Below are positions 1 to 5,526 of a stretch of 19,600 nucleotides of DNA, in pieces; position 1 is the stretch's first letter, and each line of letters starts with the position of its first letter. The translations under genes and the position numbers were made by a program. The DNA is from SVTX01 sp045638125 (GTDB taxonomy: Bacteria; Bacillota; Clostridia; Oscillospirales; CAG-272). Location: positions 1 to 19,600 of the forward strand of contig JAZUAS010000038.1 of the NCBI GenBank assembly GCA_045638125.1, given 5' to 3'. The notes under the pieces were generated by a model. That model was given only the letters and a program-made list of their open reading frames with translations. It searched no databases and had not been told where the DNA came from.

Positions 1-162
1 GGTGAAGATTGGGAAGTCCTTTTCAAAAGTCATTGAAAAGGTATCGTGCGGCTCGTTGATCAGCAGAAAATCGGTTTCGGGAAGATTCTCGTTGACGAGA
101 TATTCAAGACCTTTTTCCACGGGAAATTCAAACTCGCCAAAAAGGATGCGTTTGTCGGTCAC
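1..162 (-). CDS. hypothetical protein, N-terminal part only
   Basis: This is the first 54 codons of a gene that runs off the left edge of the window. Translation begins at a GTG whose reverse complement is at 160-162. An in-frame TGA lies two codons upstream, so no earlier start is possible. A good Shine-Dalgarno sequence (GGAGGTG) sits 9 bases upstream. The visible product begins (M/V)TDKRILFGEFEFPVEKG and is acidic, with no signal peptide or membrane segment, so it is probably cytoplasmic. I do not recognise the family. It is transcribed away from the G-rich direct repeats at 244-315, which lie just upstream of its likely promoter. It is separated from the LuxR-type gene, on the same strand, by that gene's terminator, so it probably forms its own transcription unit. 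That it is a real gene is well supported; its function is unknown. Confidence 0.75.
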   Translation of the reverse strand, partial: MTDKRILFGEFEFPVEKGLEYLVNENLPETDFLLINEPHDTFSMTFEKDFPIFT

Positions 163-206
163 ATTTCACCACCTCCGTTTTGATTCGATATTGCTATCTT
201 GCCTAT

Positions 207-235
207 ATTTTATCATATAAGACTCTTTTTCCACT
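207..235 (-). promoter_or_regulatory. probable promoter of the left-edge gene, weak -35
   Basis: On the minus strand there is an AT-rich -10 region reading TATGATAAAAT (207-217). No TTGACA-like hexamer lies at the right distance; the best is AGTGGA at 230-235. A weak -35 next to the repeated elements at 244-315 suggests an activator-dependent promoter. This is inference from spacing only. Confidence 0.4.
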
Positions 236-243
236 ACACCCCT

Positions 244-315
244 TAGGGGTGAAAGTTTGCGATTTTAGGGGTGAAAAAGGGTGATTTTTCAAAAAATAGG
301 GGTGAAAAAGGGTGA
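244..315. repeat. three G-rich direct repeats upstream of the left-edge gene
   Basis: The element TAGGGGTGAAA occurs at 244-254. Its longer form TAGGGGTGAAAAAGGGTGA occurs identically at 266-284 and 297-315. Start-to-start distances are 22 and 31 bases, about two and three DNA helical turns. The block lies directly upstream of the weak -35 of the gene reading leftward from 162. This is the expected layout for a regulator binding several sites on one DNA face. No known consensus was recognised. Confidence 0.7.
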
Positions 316-353
316 GAGAGCCATTTTTTCACTCAAACTCGCTGTTTTGGGTA

Positions 354-384
354 CAAAAAAGGACGGCGGAGTGATCCGTCGTCC
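354..384 (-). terminator. Rho-independent terminator of the LuxR-type gene
   Basis: Read on the minus strand, a 10-bp stem (361-370 with 375-384) and a 4-base loop are followed by a run of six T (355-360). It lies 24 bases past the stop codon of the LuxR-type regulator. Confidence 0.9.
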
Positions 385-407
385 TATGTAAGTTTTGGTT
401 TACATTT

Positions 408-1376
408 TTAGCCGTTATTTTGCAGTAGAAGCTCGTATAATTCCTCTCGGCAACTGATGTTCAGCTTACCGTAAAGTGTTCTCGTATAGGTCTTTACCGT
501 GTTCTCGGAGAGGTGCATTGTGTCGGCTATCTCCTTGCGCTTTTTGCCTGCGATAACCATTTCGAGAATTTCGCGCTCTCTCATTGAAAGCGGATTATCT
601 TCTTTTACGAAGGTCAGCACCTTTGCGAGCTTAGCTTCCATCGTCATCGTCGTGATCTGTACGGCGAGTTCTTCGCGCTCGGCAGGGGTGTATTTTGGGA
701 TATCTCTTTTGTGAACATAGTCTTGAAGCATCAGCCAAATGCAAAGGAAAGCCAATGCGCTTATCAGATATATGCCCGAAAGCAATTCGAAGTTCCAAGG
801 GATTATTTTTTGAATGCACCAAAGTCCAACGTTACCAAGCACAATTGCAAGCATGATGCAGGCGTGCTTTTGCGATGCGCCCTTGTGCTTTACGAGCGAT
901 ACACAGAGTACCGCAATCATAGCAACAAAGTAGGCTATAACATAGATGAGGTTGGTGGGATGAAGTACGCCGTATTCCTTATGCAAAACGGTCGCACCTG
1001 CCACGTTTTCTATCGTTGCACTCGTATAGTACCAATCAAGGTAGCCTGTTGTGCAGATGATCCCGAACATAAGCACGGCTGCTCCGATGAGCGCACCCGT
1101 CACCCATTTCTTGTAGTTGTATCCGCAAAGCCCCGAGATAATCATAAACATACACAGAGGAATTATTACTTGTCCGAGGTATGTGATCTTGTTCGCAAAG
1201 AGCGCGAATTCAACTGTTTTTGAGAATGCGACCAAGGTATATCCGAGGTTGACTACCGACACGCATACGAACAGAAGAAACAACCAAGGCTCATTTTGCT
1301 TTTTACGCACAAACAGAAAATATAAGGGCAACAGCACGAGGGAAAGCAAAAATATTGCGCCGTATGTATATTGCAT
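408..1376 (-). CDS. membrane-bound LuxR-type transcriptional regulator with N-terminal 7TM sensor
   Basis: The 322-residue product has two parts. Residues 1 to about 245 contain seven hydrophobic segments in the pattern of the N-terminal 7TM region of some histidine kinases. They include an outside loop before segment 5 with the local sequence KEYGVLHPTN. The last 62 residues form a LuxR/GerE helix-turn-helix (LSMREREILEMVIAGKK, then KEIADTMHLSENTVKTY). There is no receiver or kinase domain, so it appears to be a one-component regulator that senses at the membrane and binds DNA from there. The start is the ATG at 1374-1376 behind AAAGGAGGTGTGACT. The frame stays open upstream to 1628 but has no better ribosome site and runs into the 42-bp repeat. 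It has its own promoter and terminator. Target and ligand are unknown; the repeats at 244-315 are candidate sites. Confidence 0.88.
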   Translation of the reverse strand: MQYTYGAIFLLSLVLLPLYFLFVRKKQNEPWLFLLFVCVSVVNLGYTLVAFSKTVEFALFANKITYLGQVIIPLCMFMIISGLCGYNYKKWVTGALIGAAVLMFGIICTTGYLDWYYTSATIENVAGATVLHKEYGVLHPTNLIYVIAYFVAMIAVLCVSLVKHKGASQKHACIMLAIVLGNVGLWCIQKIIPWNFELLSGIYLISALAFLCIWLMLQDYVHKRDIPKYTPAEREELAVQITTMTMEAKLAKVLTFVKEDNPLSMREREILEMVIAGKKRKEIADTMHLSENTVKTYTRTLYGKLNISCREELYELLLQNNG

Positions 1377-1427
1377 AGTCACACCTCCTTTGACGACAAT
1401 TTCGCATTGTAAATAATTGATTATATT

Positions 1428-1456
1428 ATTATAGCATAAAAATGTGAATAAATCAA
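1428..1456 (-). promoter_or_regulatory. sigma-A promoter of the LuxR-type gene
   Basis: On the minus strand, TTGATT (1451-1456) and TATAAT (1428-1433) are separated by exactly 17 bases. They lie about 50 bases upstream of the ATG at 1376, leaving a short untranslated leader with a strong Shine-Dalgarno sequence. Confidence 0.85.
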
Positions 1457-1568
1457 GCCATTTTTCGGCTTTTGTCGGACACATTGAAAAACTGCTTCGA
1501 ATCGTTTCGATGGTCTGGGACGCTTTGACACAGACCACTCTGAGGTATTTCTTTTGGCTTTGAAAAGT

Positions 1569-1687
1569 GGGGTGGGCCCCAAGGGCCCAGGCCACTTTCG
1601 TACGCTTTATGGGGTGGGCATCAAGCACCCAGCCAATTTTTTCGAACTTTATAGGATGGGACTTTGGGGCCCACCCTATAAATTCTC
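1569..1687. repeat. 42-bp tandem repeat, 2.8 imperfect units with internal dyads
   Basis: Unit 1 is 1569-1610 and unit 2 is 1611-1652. Both begin GGGGTGGGC and end CTTTAT, with shared CAAG, CCCAG and CCA blocks. A third, partial unit begins at 1653 and ends in GGGGCCCACCCTATAAA. The units hold self-complementary G/C blocks such as GGGCCC and GGGTG...CACCC, so the DNA or its transcript can fold. Read on the minus strand the period is 14 codons, which explains the repeating AHPIKRTK / AHPTF residues in the spurious upstream extension of the LuxR frame. The repeat overlaps the last codons of the DUF6809-like gene and may act as its terminator. It resembles an interspersed REP-like element; its copy number in the genome is unknown. 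Confidence 0.7.
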
Positions 1688-1963
1688 ATCCTCTCCCAAG
1701 GGCAGAAGGAAGGATTCAGCTATCAGCTGTACACCGAGTCGGAAGCCGTAGGAGAAGGCATCGCGCTCGGTGATGCTGTGCATCTCGTTCATACAGTCCT
1801 CGAATTTCTCCAGCGTTACTTTCTGCTTTTCTGTAAGGGATCCGTCCAATTCCTCGCGATTCCGGGCAACCAGTTTTAAGAGTTCCTTCAGCCGTTTGTC
1901 GCCACGGGTGCATTGCTCGAAGGGTGAGATGTTGCCGTACCAAAGTTCGTTAATAATGTCCAT
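1676..1963 (-). CDS. DUF6809-like small protein
   Basis: The 95-residue product begins MDIINELWYGNISPFEQ and continues with a charged helical body (KELLKLVARNREELDG, LTEKQKVTLEKFEDCMNEM) and a final segment FSYGFRLGVQLIAES. This layout matches the small DUF6809 proteins common in Clostridia, often near mobile elements. The family name is from memory, and its function is not established. The ATG at 1961-1963 follows AGGAGG by about 11 bases; an upstream in-frame ATG at 1985-1987 has no ribosome site. It has no membrane segment and is probably cytoplasmic and largely alpha-helical. The stop codon TAG falls inside the third unit of the 42-bp repeat, so the repeat may have inserted at or replaced the original gene end. 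Compare the C-terminus with relatives to test this. Confidence 0.82.
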   Translation of the reverse strand: MDIINELWYGNISPFEQCTRGDKRLKELLKLVARNREELDGSLTEKQKVTLEKFEDCMNEMHSITERDAFSYGFRLGVQLIAESFLLPLGEDENL

Positions 1964-1990
1964 AATGTTTGTACCTCCTGTTAGCACACA

Positions 1991-2019
1991 ACAATACCAC
2001 AGAAGGGGACAAAAGTCCA
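1991..2019 (-). promoter_or_regulatory. probable promoter of the DUF6809-like gene with overlapping dyad
   Basis: On the minus strand, TGGACT (2014-2019) and TATTGT (1991-1996) are 17 bases apart, placing the transcript start about 20 bases before the ATG. The -35 overlaps a small inverted repeat, GGAC-TTTT-GTCC (2007-2018), which could be an operator. Confidence 0.5.
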
Positions 2020-2104
2020 GACCTTTTTCGAAACAAATCCAATTTTTTCGCCGAGTGTTTTCTTTGACTACTGCACCTCAATATTTGCTATTTTGAAAAG
2101 GGAC

Positions 2105-2133
2105 TTGCAATTGTATCGAAAGTATGGTATACT
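2105..2133 (+). promoter_or_regulatory. strong sigma-A-like promoter ahead of the tRNA-Pro scar
   Basis: TTGCAA (2105-2110) and TATACT (2128-2133) are separated by 17 bases. The transcript would start near 2140 and run through a 28-codon ORF and the tRNA-Pro 3' fragment to the terminator at 2403-2429. There is no known gene directly behind it, so a small RNA or small peptide is the likely product. Confidence 0.7.
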
Positions 2134-2163
2134 ATCGGCAGAAGATAGGAAGATCTTGGTCTG

Positions 2164-2250
2164 ATGATGGGCGACATGAATTGTGGTAGAAGCGGCTTGA
2201 CCACACCTTTGACCATCTACGGCTGCGGACTACATGGAGACAGTGCTTGA
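2164..2250 (+). CDS. candidate 28-residue Cys/Gly-rich peptide
   Basis: ATG at 2164 opens 28 codons ending in TGA at 2248-2250. The peptide starts MMGDMNCGRSGLTT and ends YGCGLHGDSA, with two Cys and six Gly. It begins about 25 bases after the predicted start of the transcript from the promoter at 2105-2133. The only Shine-Dalgarno-like stretch (AGGAAG, 2147-2152) is 11 bases before the ATG. The frame is closed upstream by TAG at 2146. GTGCT TGAAAG AGCAC (2243-2258) overlaps the stop codon and could fold. The stretch could instead be a non-coding RNA associated with the mobile-element end. I do not recognise the peptide, and conservation has not been tested. Confidence 0.3.
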   Translation: MMGDMNCGRSGLTTPLTIYGCGLHGDSA

Positions 2251-2331
2251 AAGAGCACCCGAAAGCATTGATTTCGGACACAAAAGCCCCGAAAAGCCTT
2301 GTAAAGTAAGGAAAAAATCGGCATTTTAGCG

Positions 2332-2376
2332 TTTGGGAGCTAGATGCTGCAGGTTCGAGTCCTGTCACTTCGACCA
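2332..2376 (+). repeat. tRNA-Pro(UGG) 3' fragment, attachment-site scar copy 1
   Basis: From the anticodon loop TTTGGGA (anticodon TGG at 2334-2336) to the CCA end (2374-2376), the sequence matches the 3' half of a tRNA-Pro: anticodon-stem strand GCTAG, T-arm GCAGG-TTCGAGT-CCTGT, acceptor strand CACTTCG, discriminator A, then CCA. The 5' half is missing: the acceptor partner CGAAGTG is absent upstream and the 5' anticodon strand does not match. It is therefore not a functional tRNA. It looks like the target-site copy left by an element that integrates into tRNA-Pro. A 47-base core (2333-2379) recurs exactly at 3514-3560. Confidence 0.85.
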
Positions 2377-2402
2377 AAATCGCGGTTTTGACCGCAATCG
2401 AA

Positions 2403-2429
2403 GCCGTAGGGGAAACTCTGCGGCTTTTT
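2403..2429 (+). terminator. Rho-independent terminator after tRNA-Pro scar copy 1
   Basis: GCCGTAG (2403-2409) pairs with CTGCGGC (2418-2424), allowing one G-T pair, and is followed by TTTTT (2425-2429). A smaller hairpin, GCGGT-TTTG-ACCGC, lies just before it at 2382-2395. It would end the transcript from the promoter at 2105-2133. Confidence 0.75.
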
Positions 2430-2451
2430 CAATCAGAAAGGAGAAGTGCCA

Positions 2452-3198
2452 ATGAACAAATTATTCCCCCCTATGTACAGCAAGCCGGAAAAGATTCAGA
2501 TCTTTGCCATTATTCCCTGCTGGCTCTGGGTCTTTGTTCTGTTACCTATGTTTATGCCCTTTCTGGGGCTCGGGCTCTGGGAACAATGGGAGACCAGCGT
2601 ATGGCTGGAGATCGGTTACCACGCAGCTAACGGAATTCTCTTGCTGTTGATAATGATCAGCTACCTGAAGGAAGAATGGTTTATGGTGACGACCGACGTG
2701 AGTCATTATCTGAAGCACGTGGCACTGACCGTGGCTCTGATCCTGGGAGCGGAGCTGGTGTTGCTGGGCGGTCTGTATATTTCAGGCTTCGATATCACAA
2801 ATATGCTGGAAAACCTCCCGGTGACAGAAATGTCTGTCAGCCACACACCCTTATTTGTGATCGACCTTGAACCCGTCTTCGGCACTCTCGTTATGTCGGT
2901 CTTCGCGCCCATCAGCATCTGCGTTTTGTTCTACTGCCTTGGTTTTGCGCCGATATGCAACAACAAGCCATGGCTTGCCTATCTGTGCGTAGCCGCTCTC
3001 ACGCTGATCCCGCCCGTAATAGATATTCTCTGGCGCGGTGAGGCAGCTCTTGTGCTGAGCGGTTACCTTGTCAGCTTGCCCGTTCATCTGCTGGCTTGCT
3101 GGTCCTATCAAAAGACCGATAACGTCTGGACACCTATGATATCTCTGGCGATCGCAAATCTGCTGTTCTCTGTTGTCCTCCCGATCCTCCTGTTTTAG
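2452..3198 (+). CDS. polytopic membrane protein, possible degenerate CPBP family member
   Basis: The 248-residue protein has about seven hydrophobic segments and no signal peptide cleavage site. The C-terminal part has CPBP-like features: a WRGE tetrapeptide, a stretch around SLPVHLLACW, and a YQKTDNVWTPMISLAIAN segment. The last recalls the 'RTGSLWAPILLHALNN' region of CPBP (Abi) intramembrane proteases. The usual Glu-Glu catalytic pair is not visible, so protease activity is doubtful and the family call is tentative. The ATG at 2452 is chosen because AAAGGAG lies 8 bases upstream; a GTG two codons earlier is too close to that site. The gene lies between two tRNA-Pro scars, so it is probably cargo of an integrated element. 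It has its own terminator at 3216-3251. Confidence 0.8.
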   Translation: MNKLFPPMYSKPEKIQIFAIIPCWLWVFVLLPMFMPFLGLGLWEQWETSVWLEIGYHAANGILLLLIMISYLKEEWFMVTTDVSHYLKHVALTVALILGAELVLLGGLYISGFDITNMLENLPVTEMSVSHTPLFVIDLEPVFGTLVMSVFAPISICVLFYCLGFAPICNNKPWLAYLCVAALTLIPPVIDILWRGEAALVLSGYLVSLPVHLLACWSYQKTDNVWTPMISLAIANLLFSVVLPILLF

Positions 3199-3215
3199 TA
3201 AGCATACATAATTAT

Positions 3216-3251
3216 AGGGCTGACCGCTATGGTCAGCCCTTCTTTCGTTTA
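3216..3251 (+). terminator. Rho-independent terminator of the CPBP-like gene
   Basis: A perfect 10-bp stem, AGGGCTGACC (3216-3225) with GGTCAGCCCT (3231-3240), has a 5-base loop and is followed by TTCTTTCGTTT. It starts 17 bases after the stop codon. Confidence 0.88.
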
Positions 3252-3515
3252 GGCATTAGCTGCCTTTTTCATCTCTACAATCTCCGCTTTCATGGTTTTG
3301 ATCAGCTCTGCGAGCTTTTCCTCGCATTCCTCTCGTGTTTTGGCATATACGTTCTTGGAGATGCGTTTGCCGCCCACTCTCGGTGTGAACCGTCCTTCGT
3401 AGAGGTGGTCGTTTATCATCGTCACGCATCCCGTGCCACTCTTGCGTATCTTGCCTTTGTAAGGCTCAAATTCCTTCTCCGGTGTGGCTTTCGTGGGGGT
3501 AGGATCACTTGCCTT
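3249..3515 (-). pseudogene. truncated integrase arm-domain-like fragment
   Basis: The minus-strand frame from 3515 to the TAA at 3249-3251 encodes 88 residues. They include KIRKSGTGCVTMINDHLYEG, then GGKRISKNVYAKTREECEEK, then a helix LAELIKTMKAEIVEMKKA. The pattern of a short beta-hairpin, 'GKR..KNVYAKT', and an amphipathic helix resembles the N-terminal arm DNA-binding domain of tyrosine recombinases; the family call is inference. There is no ATG or ribosome site at the 5' end. The frame enters tRNA-Pro scar copy 2 exactly where the 47-base core begins, and meets a stop inside it. It appears to have been cut at the integration point, with its upstream part lost or left at another att site. 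No catalytic recombinase domain is present. Confidence 0.6.
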
Positions 3516-3557
3516 GGGAGCTAGATGCTGCAGGTTCGAGTCCTGTCACTTCGACCA
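3514..3557 (+). repeat. tRNA-Pro(UGG) 3' fragment, attachment-site scar copy 2
   Basis: Positions 3514-3560 are identical to 2333-2379 (47 bases), from the anticodon loop through CCA. The match begins at tRNA position 33, just before the anticodon, marking the likely strand-exchange region. Copies 1 and 2 bracket 2380-3513, which fits left and right ends of a small integrated or decayed element. Confidence 0.85.
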
Positions 3558-3562
3558 AAAAT

Positions 3563-3597
3563 ACGGGAAGGGCTTTATGCCCTTCCCATATTTTTCG
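3563..3597 (+). terminator. terminator hairpin behind tRNA-Pro scar copy 2
   Basis: GGGAAGGGC (3565-3573), loop TTTAT, GCCCTTCCC (3579-3587), followed by ATATTTTT. This is probably the original terminator of the tRNA-Pro gene, carried along with the 3' end. Confidence 0.75.
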
Positions 3598-3720
3598 TTT
3601 GAGCGTTACCGACGAAGAACCTCTCGAATTGCTTGCAATTCGATATATTTGCGCACAATCTGCTTTAATTTTGGATACACTTTAGCGCAAATGAAGGTTC
3701 AGAGTCCTGTCACTTCGACC

Positions 3721-3759
3721 AAAAATATGGGAAGGGCTTAAAGCCCTTCCCATATTTTT
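3721..3759. terminator. bidirectional terminator: tRNA-Pro scar copy 3 and FAD oxidoreductase gene
   Basis: A 14-bp stem, TATGGGAAGGGCTT (3726-3739) with its complement ending at 3754, is flanked by A-run and T-run. It can therefore end transcripts from the left on the plus strand and from the oxidoreductase gene on the minus strand, whose stop codon is about 80 bases away. Confidence 0.8.
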
Positions 3760-3837
3760 CGTTTCAACGTCACTGACGAAAAACCTCTCGAATTGCTTGC
3801 AATTCGATATATTTGTGTCGATTTACTTCGATTTTAT

Positions 3838-5208
3838 TTACATCTCGCTCATGATATTTCTTGCAACGTGAACTCCACTTGCCGAAGCGTGAGAAAGCGA
3901 GTGAGTTATTCCGCTTCCGTCGCCAATGATGTAAAGACCCTTGTGGCAGGATTCAAGGTTTTCATCCACGTCCACTTCCATATTGTAGAACTTAACCTCA
4001 ACACCGTAAAGAAGCGTATCCTCGTTGGCAGTACCGGGCGCCACCTTGTCGAGCGCATAGATCATTTCGATAATTCCGTCCAAAATTCGCTTGGGAAGAA
4101 CCAGACTCAAGTCTCCCGGTGTTGCTTTCAAAGTAGGAGTGATAAAGGCTTCCTCTATTCTGCTTGCGGTCGAACGCTGACCTCTGATAAGGTCACCGAA
4201 GCGCTGAACGATAACACCGCCGCCAAGCATATTGCTAAGACGGGCGATGGATTCGCCGTATCCGTTAGAATCCTTAAATGGCTCAGAGAAGTGCTTTGCA
4301 ACCAAAAGTGCAAAATTTGTGTTTTCGGTTTGCTTGGCAGGGTCCTCGTAGCTGTGACCGTTTACGGTGATGATTCCGTTTGTATTCTCGTTAACGACCG
4401 CGCCCTTGGGATTCATACAGAAGGTTCTGACCTTGTCGCCGTACTTCTCTGTTCGATATACGATCTTGCTCTCGTAAAGCTCGTCGGTTATGTGTGCAAA
4501 CACCTCAGCAGGAAGCTCAACGCGAACACCGATGTCAACTCGGTTAGAGTTTGTAGGGATCTTCAGCTCTCGGCACACCCTCTCCATCCACTTGCTTCCG
4601 ATACGTCCGACAGAAACGATACACTTTCGGCAGGTGTAGGATTCTCCCTTACACTTGACCTCGTAACCGCCGTCAATAATCGAAATGGTTTCAACCGGAG
4701 AGTCAAAGAAGAAATCAACCTTATTGTCAAGCTCCGCAAAAAGGTTTTCAAGAACGATATAGTTGATATCCGTACCCAAATGACGAACCGACGCATTAAG
4801 AAGGTGAAGATCGTGTCTAACGCACTCTGTGCTGAATGCCGAGCCTGCCGTGGTATAAAGCTTTGTGCCATCGCCACCGTAACGCATATTGATCTCATCG
4901 ACGTACTTCATAAGGTCAAGCGCCTTCTTTTTGCCGATGTACTCGTGCAAGGTGCCACCGAAATCGTTGGTAATATTATATTTGCCGTCAGAAAACGCAC
5001 CCGCACCGCCAAATCCGCTCATAATAGAACAGCTCTTGCAACCAATGCAGGTCTTGATTTTTTCACCGTCTATCGGACAATGACGCTTATTCAAGGCATG
5101 CCCGGCTTCGAAAACAGCAATCTTCAAGTCGGGTCTTTGCGCGCTCAATTCGTATGCGGAAAATATGCCGCCGGGACCGGCACCAATGATAATTATATCG
5201 TAGTTCAT
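3838..5208 (-). CDS. FAD-dependent oxidoreductase, COG2509-like
   Basis: The 456-residue product starts MNYDIIIIGAGPGG, a typical FAD/NAD Rossmann glycine motif (residues 9-14). It ends with a second FAD-contact segment, GLYIIGDGSGITHSLSHA. After the first motif comes a cysteine cluster (C44, C54, C57, C60) leading into SGFGGAGAFSDGKYN, a hallmark of the uncharacterised COG2509 dehydrogenases. The cluster may bind metal or take part in redox chemistry; this is inference. The substrate is unknown. It has no signal peptide and is presumably cytoplasmic. The ATG at 5206-5208 follows AGGAG with an AATTTTT spacer and is preferred over the in-frame ATG seven codons upstream. The gene is monocistronic, with its own consensus promoter and a bidirectional terminator downstream. 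Length is normal for the family. Confidence 0.9.
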   Translation of the reverse strand: MNYDIIIIGAGPGGIFSAYELSAQRPDLKIAVFEAGHALNKRHCPIDGEKIKTCIGCKSCSIMSGFGGAGAFSDGKYNITNDFGGTLHEYIGKKKALDLMKYVDEINMRYGGDGTKLYTTAGSAFSTECVRHDLHLLNASVRHLGTDINYIVLENLFAELDNKVDFFFDSPVETISIIDGGYEVKCKGESYTCRKCIVSVGRIGSKWMERVCRELKIPTNSNRVDIGVRVELPAEVFAHITDELYESKIVYRTEKYGDKVRTFCMNPKGAVVNENTNGIITVNGHSYEDPAKQTENTNFALLVAKHFSEPFKDSNGYGESIARLSNMLGGGVIVQRFGDLIRGQRSTASRIEEAFITPTLKATPGDLSLVLPKRILDGIIEMIYALDKVAPGTANEDTLLYGVEVKFYNMEVDVDENLESCHKGLYIIGDGSGITHSLSHASASGVHVARNIMSEM

Positions 5209-5309
5209 AAAAATTCTCCTTTTTGTCATTCCTATCGGTAATATTGAAATTCGCTTTTCAAATAGTGTAGATTGCGTGACTTCTCTCCTGTCTGTTTATA
5301 GTCAACAAC

Positions 5310-5338
5310 ATTATATCATGTTTTTGTGAATTTTTCAA
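5310..5338 (-). promoter_or_regulatory. sigma-A promoter of the FAD oxidoreductase gene
   Basis: On the minus strand, TTGAAA (5333-5338) and TATAAT (5310-5315) are separated by 17 bases. The leader is about 95 nt. The rest of the 5209-5526 gap is AT-rich and shows nothing else besides the terminator at 5453-5492. Confidence 0.88.
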
Positions 5339-5452
5339 TATAATTACACAAAATAACAGAGTGAATTTTTTGCTTTTTCCCTTCTGCTTTGTAGCTTACA
5401 GCTTCAACAAGCAACGTCTTTGACCAAAAGTAATTGCTTTTTCTTCAGCGCA

Positions 5453-5492
5453 TAAAAATCCCCCAACCGAGGTTCAAAACCTCGATTGGGGG
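5453..5492 (-). terminator. Rho-independent terminator of the five-gene operon
   Basis: On the minus strand a long stem (5460-5473 with 5478-5492, G/C-rich ends CCCCC/GGGGG) is followed by ATTTTT. It lies 34 bases after the stop of the Ig-repeat lipoprotein and is the only strong terminator between there and the promoter at 14433-14461. Confidence 0.92.
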
Positions 5493-5526
5493 GCCGATTG
5501 CTTTATCTATCGCAAAAATTTTACGA

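Larger units (their letters stand above)
3538..3816. repeat. tandem duplication of the tRNA 3' end plus terminator and palindrome (164-bp offset)
   Basis: Positions 3538-3652 and 3702-3816 align without gaps at an offset of 164 bases. Each copy carries GAGTCCTGTCACTTCGACCA (tRNA-Pro T-arm and acceptor end), a GGGAAGGGC/GCCCTTCCC hairpin, and a 9-bp palindrome TCGAATTGC-TT-GCAATTCGA (3624-3643 and 3788-3807). In the second copy the tRNA match starts only at the T-arm (AGGTTC, then an extra A). The 49 bases between copies contain the outer inverted repeat TTTGCGC (3648-3654) / GCGCAAA (3685-3691). The layout suggests a repeated att region or slippage at a scar. Apart from this repeat I see no gene between 3516 and 3837. 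Confidence 0.85.

Noticed and set aside
1377..1628. Longer form of the LuxR-type protein starting at 1628
   Set aside because: The extra 84 residues are encoded by the 42-bp repeat and the promoter region and have no ribosome site; the ATG at 1376 has a strong one.
2300..2376. A complete tRNA-Pro gene
   Set aside because: The 5' acceptor strand, D-arm and 5' anticodon strand are absent; only the 3' half is present.
2132..2377. Minus-strand ORF beginning MVEVTGLEPAAS
   Set aside because: The start is a reverse reading of the tRNA-Pro 3' fragment, a well-known source of false proteins; it has no ribosome site.
3538..3816. CRISPR array
   Set aside because: There are only two long copies (115 bases) with tRNA and terminator content, not short repeats with unique spacers.
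3793..5241. A 482-codon plus-strand frame
   Set aside because: It is antisense to the FAD oxidoreductase, which has a ribosome site, promoter and family motifs. The antisense product matches nothing recognisable.
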